A stretch of DNA of 64,000 nt, from assembly GCA_002900995.3 (NCBI GenBank), contig PJEW03000013.1:1079395-1143394 (forward strand), in the 5' to 3' direction. Below are positions 43,515-54,194 of the stretch, piece by piece. A program made the translations under genes and the position numbers. The notes beneath the pieces are model-generated. The model saw only the letters and a program-made list of their open reading frames with translations. It was not told where the DNA came from and did no database searches. Origin of the DNA: Ganoderma boninense. Its lineage: Eukaryota > Basidiomycota > Agaricomycetes > Polyporales > Polyporaceae. Each line of letters opens with the position of its first letter. Within the stretch, counting starts at the first letter, position 1.

Positions 43515-44015
43515 TTACTTCCGGCTTTTTCTCTGCCTTTGGGAGTTTAGAAGTTGAAGCAATGGGGGTTGCGGGAGTTGAGGTTCGTCGCTGTCCAAGA
43601 CGCTCTGTGACGAGTTCAAGAGTCTTGTCGAGGATGGGAGACCCTGTCGATCGTGCAGGACTGGGGATTCGACTCTGGACACGACTCTGGGGTTGTGAGG
43701 TAGGGCGTGAGGCAGGGCGGGATGAGGGGTTCCTGGATGCGATGAGGGCGGCTTGGCGAGCTGGGGTCGGCTTGGATCTCGAGGTGCAGGTGCTGGTGGG
43801 TTTGCGATCTTTGCGCGGATTAGGACTTCCTGTTCTTTGGTGGTGAGGAGTCTAGGGGCGATGCCTTCGCGAGTTTCAAGAGTATCGTTGAATGTGTGTG
43901 ATCGGTGGGGGCACGGTTGCTCCTCGCAGTAGTACCAGGCTTGCTTATCTTCGTCCCAGTACTCGTCCTGTACCGCAGTGGGGTGAAATATGTGTCCCCA
44001 GGCTTGGCAAGCCAC
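43515..44015 (-). CDS. Copy B N-terminal gag reading
   Basis: WYYCEEQPCPHRSHTF and a Pro/Ser-rich stretch precede the capsid region in another frame, so a frame change lies between 43515 and 43416. Whether this belongs to gag or is leader translation is uncertain. Confidence 0.45.
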   Translation of the reverse strand: MACQAWGHIFHPTAVQDEYWDEDKQAWYYCEEQPCPHRSHTFNDTLETREGIAPRLLTTKEQEVLIRAKIANPPAPAPRDPSRPQLAKPPSSHPGTPHPALPHALPHNPRVVSRVESPVLHDRQGLPSSTRLLNSSQSVLDSDEPQLPQPPLLQLLNSQRQRKSRK

Positions 44016-44390
44016 GTTGAATCTCGCTTCCTTATCCTAGGAATGAAACGGCAGGTGCACGATCCAACACTGTCTGCTCAGCCTCCTCGGCCTATTGCTG
44101 TGTCTTAGCCCAAGGGACACGGGCCCAAGGGTGTTCTGCCTTGGCTTTGTTTCGCCGCCTTTCTCTAGCCTCCCACGCCGTGAGGCGGACCACTTCTGTC
44201 AGTACCGGGGTCTCGTGTTAGGAGCTTTCCGCGTACTGTACCACTAAGAGTGGCAAGTCTCAGGTTGCGCCGAGACCACGTCCGATGGTGTGACTAGAGC
44301 GCGCACTACACTAGGCCAACACAGAGGATCTAAGTGCGTACCGTACGAGAGGGAAAGAGTGTGGGTGGAGTACACCGGTGCTCGTGTAGA

Positions 44391-44401
44391 AGTTTCGACC
44401 T
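44391..44401 (-). promoter_or_regulatory. Copy B self-complementary primer-binding site
   Basis: The minus strand reads AGGTCGAAACT two bases after the 5' LTR. Its exact 11-nt complement AGTTTCGACCT is in the LTR (complement of 44578-44588), about 35 nt after the TATATAAG box (44616-44623). The RNA 5' end could therefore pair with this site. Confidence 0.8.
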
Positions 44402-44403
44402 AA

Positions 44404-44863
44404 TGTTACGACTGGCTGTCGAGTAAGATCAGGGAGGAGGCTTACGAGACGAGCAAGGGTGTCGACGAGCACTTGTGCAGCGAGAGCGGAGCAGGGCTCG
44501 ACAGTCAGGCTGGAGACAAGATGTATTGAGCAAGTAACTAACGAGCGAGAATACAGCGAGGCTTACCTGGAGACAAGAGGTCGAAACTGAGGTCTCCAGG
44601 TAGCGAAGTACAGGTCTTATATACATGTAATGGACAATGGGAACCGGGGACAATAGGTAACTATGGACACGGGAACCAGTGGAAGAACAATGGTATGTAG
44701 TACAATGACGACGGGAACAATGGGTGACAGGAGTTATTGTACTGCGAGAACAAGGGACGGGTTTGCTAAACAACGGAGGACAATAAGGACGACGCAGGAG
44801 GCAAACAGTCCAAAAAGGGAAAGAGAGACGCCGGGGTAGGCGCTGAGCGTGCTGTTCATGACA
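44404..44863 (-). repeat. Copy B 5' LTR (460 bp)
   Basis: Holds TATATAAG (minus strand) and an 11-bp perfect inverted repeat TACCTGGAGAC/GTCTCCAGGTA (44564-44574, 44592-44602) whose 17-nt loop contains the primer segment. Confidence 0.97.
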
Positions 44864-44868
44864 GGAAC

Positions 44869-45013
44869 AATGGGTAACAGGAGTTATTGTACTGCAAGAA
44901 CAAGGAACGGGTTTGCTAAACAACGGAGGACAATAAGGACGATGCGGGAGGCAAACAGTCCAAAAAGGGAAAGAGAGACGCTGGCGTAGGCGCCGAGCAT
45001 GCCGTTCATGACA
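44869..45013 (-). repeat. Older solo LTR, right part
   Basis: Continues the LTR broken at 38321 and ends GTTCATGACA. Followed by CTCTC (45014-45018). Confidence 0.95.
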
Positions 45014-45018
45014 CTCTC

Positions 45019-45414
45019 ATGATGGTGTGAGACGCACCTGGGTCAGGTCAAGTCACGATGTATGTTTCGAAGTCCATCACTGGTGCTTTGACCTCAAATA
45101 CCAACCCAGAGCCAACTTGGAGCTGCCAGTTGAGTAAAGTCATACCAGAAGCTGAGATTTCTTCGACTAGTGGCAGTATAGAAATGGATGTTAAGCAGAG
45201 AACTGGGAAAGTGGTCCTATAGGAATGCATAGCGGGACAAAGAGGAGAGCAGGAGGAGCGAGTGCTCAGTAAAAGATGAACAACGACTAAAAGCACCAGA
45301 ATGCACCGACCCATTTTCAGGACAAAGGGCACCAGACTGAATTATTATAGGGGGCGTTCAATCTCGTAGTATAGCAAAAAATTGTGGAAGCCTACAATAA
45401 ATAAATCGAGTTAT
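45019..45414. other. Flank between solo LTR and Plavaka remnant
   Basis: No gene recognised. The minus-strand frame 45048-45332 has hydrophobic runs but no motif, and may be Plavaka 3' flank. Confidence 0.4.
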
Positions 45415-46077
45415 CTAACGACCCAAAGTGCTATGTAACATTTCAAACGCATGATGATCCACAAATTTGTTGACAAAAAAAGTGGAGAATGTGTCCAATG
45501 AGCCATAACTCTTGAGGTTTGCAAGAACCCGGTCTCCAATGCTTACGCCAATTAAATGGGCTGCCCGGATAATGGTATGTATATGGACCACTAAAAGCAT
45601 GGGAATGCACTCAGCCCCCCTAGAGCGAGGAAGATATGCTGGTTCTACCACCCAAAGACCAGTGTCTTTATCAGGCTTGTTATCAGTGTGCCAGTACCAG
45701 TAGACCACTGCGCACTGATAAATCTCCTCGCGATACTTGAAGGAGAAGAACAGACGAACACAAGCAACGTCCATGCCTAGCAACCCTGGAGCATCGTTAC
45801 ATCGATTGATAAAGACACAGTCAAAGTGTGGTGGTCCATTGCACCAGTGTGAAGTAGCACAAATAAACTCGCGGTGCATCCCACCAATGCCGGACGGGTC
45901 ACTTGGGGCATAGAATGTGGCACTGGCAGAGTAGAATACCGTGATTGGAGACTTGTCAAATGGCAGGCACTGAGTGAGTTCAAGAGAGGCCCCGGAAAGC
46001 TCGCTGTCGGGGTTTAGCTGGTGAAAGAGGAATCGGCAGATGTACATCAGCAAAAGTGCATCCGGCTGGCAGCCCAC

Positions 46078-47499
46078 TTATCTTTGGTGACCAGACTCAC
46101 CAGGCTAGCCAGATTCACCTATACGGGTGACATGCAGGACCTCTGCAGGTCCACGATCTCCAAAACCATATAAGATTCACCAGCATGGGCGATCTCGACC
46201 AGGCTGGTGATCTCTGGTGAGTCTGGCGATCGCGGACCTGCACAACTGTTGCCGCTGGTACGATTCTCGTTTTAGGATGCTGTTAATTGTTGGTTTTCCG
46301 GGGTCCTGGGGGTTCGTTCTCGCACGATAGATAGGCTAAACTGCAAGATATATTTCTAATTTCCAGGCAGCGTGAGCCACCAATAATTATAGTACATTGG
46401 ATGTAAGCCGCAAGGACTTAGAAAGGAATAGTCACGGGGTTGTAATACACGAGGGATTGAAGGGGAAAGATAGAGGAAAGGATGGAACTGACATACCTGT
46501 GCTGCGAGAAAGACAGTGTTGCCGTTGGATCACGCACGGCGACCATTTGAACACCACAAAGATGCACCTTGCTAGTCTCGGATCTAAGGGCATGAAAAAC
46601 GTACCTTGGGGACAGCTAGAACAGGTTCAAGACTTGACGCTCACCTACAAATGACGTACCTCGCATGAATGAAGAGGTGCTCTCGAGGGACAGAGGAGGG
46701 GAGAGGCGCAAAGAGCAGAAGTTCGACAAGGGGCAAATTTATGCTGAAGTGCGACGGAGAACCGTCGGAATGAACCTCGCGACCTCTATCAATGTGCCGG
46801 AGGGTCTCGGGTGGTGTCGTAGCGATGTTGTGCTGCCTTGACACGAGCTTGCAACGAGCAGGTAGGGCGGCGTCTGACGGGGAGTAACCCGAGTCTAGGG
46901 TTGAGAGCGATTCTCAAAGGAGACAAAAATGATATACCGGAGTTTGAATGGCAGGTTTACAGGAGCGCCAGATGGTTTCCGCAGAGCCAGAGAGCGTGAC
47001 CTGAGAGGTACCAGAGAGGGATCACAACAGCCAGATGGTCACCAGTCTGGTGAGTGCTGGCCAGAGAAGGTGAAGTTCACCGCCACTGACCATTGCTATA
47101 CCAGGCTGGCCCCGACCGGCCAGATAAGGTGTTGATCTTATCATATCTGCCCACGTATGTCCCCACCACCAGCGGTTACCTGAATCTTGCGCTTTTGCTG
47201 ATGTAGTCGCAAAAGTTGGGAATGTTTAACTCTCGGCTCAAGTTGTCAACATTCTTTGAGTGTTGGCGTTCTAGATAAAAAGAAAGACTAAGTACATAGG
47301 AAGCTATGTTGCCTGTATATAAATGATGTACGTGAAGTGAGAGCCATGGTTATATATGCAAGGACCGTTGGCCCATCTACAATCCCGTCATGGTCTTCAC
47401 CAACCAGATGACCAGGAGCTCGAGAATGTACGTGCATCTTTTTTGGAGCACCAATTGACCGTACATTCACCTCAGGTACTAGAACAAGTTCCAATAAAG
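46078..47499. mobile_element. 1.4-kb insertion or rearranged block inside the Plavaka gene
   Basis: Separates two parts of the same coding sequence. The outer 180 bp at 46078-46260 and 46960-47140 share CACCAG/CTGGTG and CTTATCT words in opposite orientations, as in a short inverted-repeat element. No transposase. Exact borders and target duplication not resolved. Confidence 0.45.
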
Positions 47500-48429
47500 T
47501 TAATTAAGAATCGAAACAGGCTGAATTAAACACGCACAATTTAGAGCAGACCGAGCCACAAAAAGACATGTTCCTGCTAGCATTCCATGAGCTGAGAAGT
47601 CTACCTGTGCAGTAGCCAACTTGTCAAGTCTTTGATTGGTGAGGAGCATCTGATCAAGTGCATCAAAGCAGTTTGAACAACACCATGGTTCCTTCACAGC
47701 CTTGATGTGTTTTGACTCCGTGATTGAGGAAGATAAACCATTCGGCACCCCAAAATCCCAGATCTAGTCGATGTACTGTTTAAGAGAGTGCTGTCGAGGA
47801 AGTGAAAACCCATCTGCACGGACTCCAGTCTCGTGAAAGATTTCTCGATGCTGCCGGAATCTGCAAAGTGAGTTTTCCATCTGATCCTGTGTGCTGCTGG
47901 TGTGGACATTGCATCTGGCCAAGTAGCAAAATTTGAGAAAGGCTTGGATTGTGAGAGTCATTTCCTGAGGAACTAGACCATCGATCGCTGGCAGGTATAT
48001 CTAGAGACACATAAAATTCAACAATGTTTTAAACATGAAGAGAAATAAATTTACCTTCATTAGAGCTTTTGAATCATCTCCAGTCCACTGTTTGAAACCT
48101 CGTCCTTCATAAAAGTGGCACAAGGCAGAAAATGGCGGCACTACAGCAATACTGAGCCAGAGAGTAGTATGAGTTTCCAAGTGCTTCAACTGGTTTTATA
48201 ATATTATATTATCTTACCGGCGATCAATTTCTGCTATTAACTCTGCATCTGCTGCTTCTCCATGTTCACATTTCAAATATTGCTCTACCCAAGTCACGAA
48301 GTGATCCTTGAATGTCCCCTTGATCAGTTGATGAAAAAGATCCGGTGCAATAAGCTCATGAATATCGGCCCGGTCAAAGTCATTAGTGAAAGGCTGTATG
48401 TAGATTATATTGATTTGACATCATAGATG

Positions 48430-48886
48430 TTGTCACGGTTTTTCGCGCCACGCTTAGTCTGGCATCTTATCAGGACAAGTTATCTCTCAGTTCATCTTAT
48501 CTTTTCCTTTATCTTATCTCCCTTTCCTTTATCTTATCTCCCTTTCCTTTATCTCATCTCTTCCTTTTATCTGATCTCTTTCCCTATCTTATCTGCTTCT
48601 TAGATCATTCTCTCACCTACGACAGGTCCCGGGACCTGCCCTGAACTGATGGTCTGTGTGCTGTTCCCATGTAATATATAAAGGGCTGTGATGTGGGATC
48701 AAGAACCTCAGATTCTGTCTTCTGTTCTTCCCTCCCTCCCACTGTAGGCAGCCTAACAGCTCCTGCCCCTCTGTGCCTTCTAGTCTAGGCAATCCATCCT
48801 CTTCCCTTCTATTGCCACCCCCTGTGTGCCCCATCAGTGAGCCCCTTTTTTTGTTTGTTTGGTGATGCAGTCAATAGGCTGTGACA
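48430..48886 (+). mobile_element. Solo LTR (457 bp), different family from copies A and B
   Basis: Starts TGTCAC and ends GTGACA; flanked by GATGT on both sides (48425-48429, 48887-48891). Contains a TATATAAAGG box near 48675 on the + strand, so transcription would run rightward. Sequence unrelated to the LTRs of copies A and B. Confidence 0.85.
48494..48597. repeat. Pyrimidine-rich tandem repeat inside the solo LTR
   Basis: About 20-bp units of TTTCCTTTATCTTATCTCCC type, four to five times, the last ones degenerate (TATCTGATCTC). Confidence 0.8.
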
Positions 48887-49346
48887 GATGTGACAACAAA
48901 AGACTTGCCACTATATCATCAACAAGCCCATAGTTGTCCCACAGAGGACCAAGCTCATAGGTGCTTGCAAGGTGCTCTGTGTGGTTCCGTGTACGGTTGA
49001 AGACCCCCACTCTATCATCGAGGCTCTTGTTGCTAGCCGTACAGCTGAGCTGAAAGGTAAGCATGCACAGTGATCTGTAAAATATCAATGGACTTACATT
49101 GGACACCAGCCTTGCACTATGCATGTCGGAAGTGCCTGCTTGGGATAATCTGCAATGTATGGCCCAAGCCCATATATAACTTTGCGGTAGTAGCCATCTC
49201 CACATTGAATGACTTGCGGCATTTTGATGCCTAATTGTAGTGAAGAAAGAATTCGGGACAGGGACAAATGGAAGAGCTGTTGACGGAACTTTCGGAAAGC
49301 TGAACTGTCATTATACTGTCTACTGGCTACAACAAAAGTTGGCCTC

Positions 49347-50390
49347 AATTAAACAATTAGAGGTACTAAAAATCCAACATGTACTCTTTGGAATGGTGAG
49401 AAAGGCGATGACAGCCACAGCACCTATTTGGTTGAGATATAGAGGGTGCTTCTATGAGAGGGGGGTAGGAGGAGAGGGTGGTGAGCATCGAGGTTCCAGT
49501 GGACGAAATTTTATGATCTTTATATTGTTAGAAAGCTGTATTCAAGCACTTTCCAACGGTACAGAGATCATAGAGGGGAGAGAATATTTGGTCGAGATAT
49601 GGCTGGTACAATCTCCCTGTGGCTGACCATCAATCTACCTCCTATACCATTAGACACGATATATGCTCAAGGCACATATATAAGTTCTATTCTGTGTATT
49701 AGTATCTACTGAGCGCAAAAGAAATGAAGGCAAACAGACCACATATGGCAAAGATATATATAGCCCTTCTTGAGGAGGAAGGGGTATGCACCCCGCAACA
49801 ACTAGTGGTTGGATTTTCATGAATGAGGACTTATTAACACCGCATTATCAAGGCGAACAAAATGCATGTAACATCATATTATTATGTGGAGAACTGACTG
49901 CACAATCCTATAATTGATCTGACTAGTCTGAGGCATAACTGGAATGGATGGTCACCATATAATTGCTATTAACAGACTAAGCATACATACATAAGTAGAA
50001 ATACAAAAAGAACCAGCACAAACGACGGCAGGAAGGGGGAGATATGCATGCTCGCTGGGGGCAACAGCGAGCAGACATGCAGAGGCAACAGCGCCAAGTG
50101 GTGGGAAGCGAGGCAGCCGATGATGGGCGCGTGGGGCGGGATTATGCGAAACGGCGGCAGGGGCGCCGGCATGATGGGACCAGGGAGGAGCCCGGAAGGA
50201 CATCGGAAGTCCTCGGAGGTGTACTCAGAGGTGTCCTCAAGAGAACTGCTGGGTGCTGGGTTATTCGCTGGGTGGTGGGAAATAGGGCGAGCCTAGCTAA
50301 TTAGCTACGTTGTAGGCACTCCGTGATCTAGCTAATTAGCTGGGTATATGGTGACGCCCAGGTGAGGGAAATGGCGGTGGTGGTGTCCCG
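49347..50390. other. AT-rich flank, no gene recognised
   Basis: Contains two short CTAGCTAATTAGCT words (about 50294-50342). I see nothing coding with support. Confidence 0.4.
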
Positions 50391-50918
50391 TCAGGCAGGA
50401 CTCGTCCAGCAGAGTCGCATGGTTTGCCTAAATAAAAGGTAAGTCAGTGGACAACACTGAACCTCACTGTTTTTGCTGCAAACCTGTGAGGATGGGATGG
50501 GTTTCAAATACAATTCCTCCTCGTCATCCGATGATGGCGGCGATGCAGGTGCAGAGGAGGAGTTGCTGCGCTCAGCGTGGCCAGTACGAAGATAGTCGGC
50601 ACGGTTCACATCGAATGAGCCAGGATTAACCTCGAGGTCGCTGTCTTCGCCGATGCCCTGGACATTGGACCCAATAAAGACAAACTGGGGGTCATCAAAA
50701 TCGTCGTCTGAAAAAGGATCCAGTGGCGGGGGCTCGTCGTCGTTGAGTGTCTCGTCGTCAATATCTATCACCTCAGTCATTGGCATAGGTGGGTCGGAGT
50801 CCGGGTTATCGACTACTAGAACCGGCGAGCCAGACTGAAGGTCTTCAGTGAAAAGTGCTCTGCCAGGATAAAAGTCTCGAAGGTCGTCGTGCTCAGTGGG
50901 GAGATAGAGAACGCACAC
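50391..50918 (-). CDS. Acidic hypothetical protein, likely partial exon
   Basis: No recognised family. Long acidic/Pro-rich run (EVIDIDDETLNDDEPPPLDP, FSDDDFDDPQFVFIGSN) and a Ser-rich segment. The frame opens with GTG right after a 3' splice-like CTGTAAG, so the true start is probably in an upstream exon. Acidic low complexity suggests a disordered nuclear protein; that is inference. Confidence 0.4.
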   Translation of the reverse strand: MCVLYLPTEHDDLRDFYPGRALFTEDLQSGSPVLVVDNPDSDPPMPMTEVIDIDDETLNDDEPPPLDPFSDDDFDDPQFVFIGSNVQGIGEDSDLEVNPGSFDVNRADYLRTGHAERSNSSSAPASPPSSDDEEELYLKPIPSSQVCSKNSEVQCCPLTYLLFRQTMRLCWTSPA

Positions 50919-51687
50919 CTTACAGAGGCTGTTTTATAGTCAGAGGAGGCATCCTGTCTTACCTACATATAGATTGATACGTACGATGAAGCTGAATACT
51001 GCATTCAGACCACAGTCTGCATTGTTATGTTCAGGCCTATAAACTACAGCGTCAGGTCGCAACGCAGTAGACAGCAGAAATGTATTCATGCATCTTGGTC
51101 ACACTGTGCTGGCTTGCTATACATTCCTGTCCCAACGAGTGATAGATGACTCACGTATGACACTTCCGCCCATGAAGAGCGTGTCCAAGATGTCGCATGA
51201 CCGCCACAGACATCGCATGGACGCCAAGTTAAGGTAAATGTTGCTCCAAATTACCAATGTGACTCGCTCACCAAATCATTCCACTCGTAGGTCCATGCCG
51301 TGGATCGGACAGCGTGCTGAGCTTGAAGCCCCTCTCTCATCCTGAAAGATCCTATTTGGAGACTAATGCGGCCCGTTGGCTGCGCCATCCCACCAAGACT
51401 TTATTGGTCATAGAATCTGCAATTACCGCAAAACTAGTAGGCAAGAGACGAGAACAGGGATGACAGCTCCGCGAGGCGAGGATGCAGAGATATGCTAAGC
51501 TCCGAGCAATTACTACTTCAGTAACAGATGTCAGCCATAACTGGAGAATTTGAACTGGCCTGACCTCGACAAACAGACGGTATGCAGATATTTTCGAAAG
51601 CACTAGCTTCGACAAAACTTCAGCAATAATTCACATTGCATCAAAGCAGAAAATCAATAACTCAAACGTTACATAGACGTGCTATAC
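50919..51687. other. Gap without a recognised gene
   Basis: The minus-strand frame 51352-51615 is uncharacterised. The stretch probably holds the 3' flank of the gene ending at 51688. Confidence 0.35.
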
Positions 51688-53842
51688 TCAAGCCGTAGGC
51701 TTCCGCGCCTGTGCTCTCGTGAACGGACGCTTGTGAGCAACTGGATGCGGCTGCTTAAACTGGAGCCCCGGTGAGAGTTTGCGTTTCAGAGTGGCACTCA
51801 GGACAACCCGGACGCTGAGGGGGATGTCGCTCTCAGAGTCATCATCCAAGCGTGCATCGACCGAGTCATCTTCGCTATCAGGGTTCATGTCTCGAGGCTC
51901 AACGTCGCTATCCCCGTCTTCTTCACCTGCCCACTCTTGTGTTGCGAGTGCAGAGAGCTGAGCTCGCATGCGGCGGCGGTAACCGTCTGCCACACGCAGC
52001 TCTCGGGCAATGTCCGCTTTTCGCGGATCCTTGGACGGTAGTCCTCGCCTTCCAGTGCGGTGCTACATGCAAGAGCTCATTAAAAGGGTGCACATTGCGA
52101 GAAGAATGCGAGAAACTTACGATCTTCTTTCGGCCAGGGCGCCATTTTGCGCTGAGGTCGACGAAGTTCTCGACCATTTCTCGAAACGACGCTACACCAA
52201 CCGTCGTGTTATTGGCCAGTTGACGCATGTCGGGAGCGAGAGCCTGTAATACTTGTCACGCAAAGCATCAGACCTCAGCATACTACGTTGACGTACCATG
52301 GGTCCGTTTGCCGCAAAGGCCCAATCTGCGGGACGAGTGGCTGTAATGATCGAGTAGAATTTCACTTTACCAACCTTGAACACTCCGACAGGCCTCTGCT
52401 TGTACACCTTCGTGGTGAGCAATCCGTCGTTGGGCTGATAAGGCTGACCTAAAATCATCTTGAGCTCAGACAAGTCAGCGGAAGCAGGACAAATTTACCT
52501 AGAATATGATTAGGATCGAGAAGACCAGAGAGAGACAACCAGTTGTAAAGATCCTGGTCAACGCAGCAAAAGCTCTTGCGATATACGTGAACGTATTGAG
52601 AGAGATAGATACGATGTGACCTGTAGTTGAATGCGAAGGGATTATCGCTGTTTGCAGGGGGAGCCACGAGGTTCAAGAATTTTGGTGATAACCACAACGA
52701 CATGTAGTCGACGAGAGTGGACGTAAAACGAGAAAACAGCTCATCATCCATGCAGAGCGCAGATGCCGGCATGCCAGGCCAGATACCAGCAAGGTGGAGG
52801 AGATCGTTGGCTGTGTGCTTGCCAAGGTCGTTGAAGACGCTCTGCACCCCATACAGCACGGCAATGATGGGGGCATCACGGTCTGAGCTATGCGGTGAGC
52901 ATATCTCGTTGCGCCACAGACTCAGGACACCAAGCGCGTCATCTCGCTCTGTAACCCAGTCCGGGCCATGGCCAGCGTCCCAGAGCTGGAGCCAGAACTC
53001 GACGCACGCAAGTCAGTAACTCCGGGATAGACAAGACAGGGTGAGACGTACTTCAGAAACAGACTGCAAGGTCATTCCGACTCCCAGTGTCGCCCGAGGC
53101 TCATCACATGGAGGCGAACAAGACGCGAGAAGTCCATCACGACGATGGCTCGGTCTTGACAGACAATGGCAGCGAAGACATTCACGTAACGATCCTCTGG
53201 ACACTCCCAATTGGGGGACCCAGGAACAACGAACTGGGAGGGGAGAACAAATGAACGTAGCCTTTTGGCCTTTGCCTTGTTCTTGTTGGGGCCTGGTCGG
53301 CACTGCGCGGTGAGCGCACGGTAGTGGTCCAGCGACATGATGCATATCGATGCCTCTAAACCCAAATGGATCCTGACAGCATGCTGAATGGAGGCGTGAG
53401 CTGATATAAAAATGCTAAGACTGACGGCACGCACGAAGCCAGCCGCGACCACGAGCTCCTTCCCCCGACAAGCCACCGAGACTTCTCCAACGTCCAACGG
53501 CTTGAGTAGGTACTGCAAGTGCTTGAATGGCGCCGCCAGGAGACGATCCCAGTCAAAGCGGTTCGGCTGGTATTCTGCAGGGGTGCCTTCAAGGATGGGG
53601 TCGTACTCCCAGGATTGAGTGGTCATGGTTGTGTACTTCTTCGTCTTCGTGCCTAGCGCGAACGTGCGGAAGAAGAACTCCCAGGATCCTGGAGTATGGA
53701 ATACAAGTCAAATCAGTGGAGTGATGATACGAGTTGTGAGATACTAGTGACCTTGAGGCGCCTCATTGTGTTTCTTGAGGTATTGGTCGATGTTTCGCTG
53801 AATGTTGAACGAGAAGGCGCGTAGGACATCGACTTCCGGCAT
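51688..53842 (-). CDS. Intact-looking multi-exon protein of unknown function (about 600 aa)
   Basis: Start ATG 53842 (MPEVDVLRAFSFNIQRNIDQ). Exons: 53842-53752, 53688 to about 53120, 53000 to 52499, 52448-52297, 52242-52121, 52062-51688. Most junctions keep phase, for example NHILG to QPYQPNDGLLTT. The junction after DFSRLVRLH near 53120 needs a 12-nt micro-exon (SVSE) or another solution before FWLQLWDAGHG. Globular text such as SWEFFFRTFALGTKTKK, NPFAFNYRSHRIYLSQYVHV and KQRPVGVFKVGKVKFYSI gives way to an acidic tail (EEDGDSDVEPRDMNPDSEDD) and basic end (KRPFTRAQARKPTA). No stop was seen in exons. The family is not recognised. Confidence 0.6.
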
Positions 53843-54194
53843 CGAGGAGCGAAGGACTGGAACCGCAGCGCGTAGCAATGTCCAAGAGAGATGCAACCCG
53901 AGATGGAGAGGCCGCGCAAGACCAGGTAGAAACTGAGCAAGATGGTGGAGGTAGATTCCTGGGCTACGAAGTATCCAAGGTTTAGGGGGTAAGAATCACG
54001 CCGTAAGTGACGGTAACGTCACTCCCACGTGGAGTCACTCGTGACACTGTGTGCTCGGTGTTGAACCCTGCTGAACCGCAGCAACGGCGGGTTCGGCCTT
54101 CAGTTGCCATCTCGACAGTATATACTATAGAGCAGCGACGGCGACGAGGCGGCTGACCGCTTTTCTCCCCTCTCCTCCCAGCTGCTTTCCGCGA

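Larger units (their letters stand above)
38322..44863 (-). mobile_element. Chromovirus copy B (Ty3/gypsy), 6.5 kb, structurally complete
   Basis: Two 460-bp LTRs and a 5-bp duplication GGAAC (38317-38321, 44864-44868). All domains of a chromovirus are present in order gag, protease, RT, RNase H, integrase, GPY/F, chromodomain. Visible lesions: a frame change in N-terminal gag (between about 43515 and 43416), TGA in gag (42994-42996), and a one-base loss in RT near 41112. It inserted inside an LTR of its own family. Confidence 0.97.
48394..48908 (-). other. Plavaka GC-AG intron carrying a solo LTR
   Basis: Donor GCAAGT after codon GTG, acceptor ACATACAG before CCT. Total 515 nt; removing the LTR and one duplication (462 bp) leaves 53 nt, the usual intron size here. 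Confidence 0.75.
45415..49346 (-). pseudogene. Plavaka-type (fungal CACTA-like) transposase, interrupted
   Basis: Minus-strand exons in order. To 49098: FRKFRQQLFHLSLSRILSSL, KVIYGLGPYIADYPKQA, ending WCP. Next, about 49044-48909: CTASNKSLDD, EHLASTYELGPLWDNYGLVD. 48393-48218: FTNDFDRADIHELIAPDLF, QLIKGTFKDHFVTWVEQYL. 48189-48055: GRGFKQWTGDDSKALMK. 48000-47500: FLKFCYLARCNV, ETGVRADGFSLPRQHSL, TAG at 47764-47766, then SSSITESKHIKAVKEPW and LLTNQRLDKLATAQVDF. After a 1.4-kb interruption, 46077-45415 gives the family C-terminus (FYAPSDPSGIGGMHREFICA, DTGLWVVEP, IIRAAHLIGV). The N-terminal part beyond 49346 was not found. It cannot make a full protein. Confidence 0.8.
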
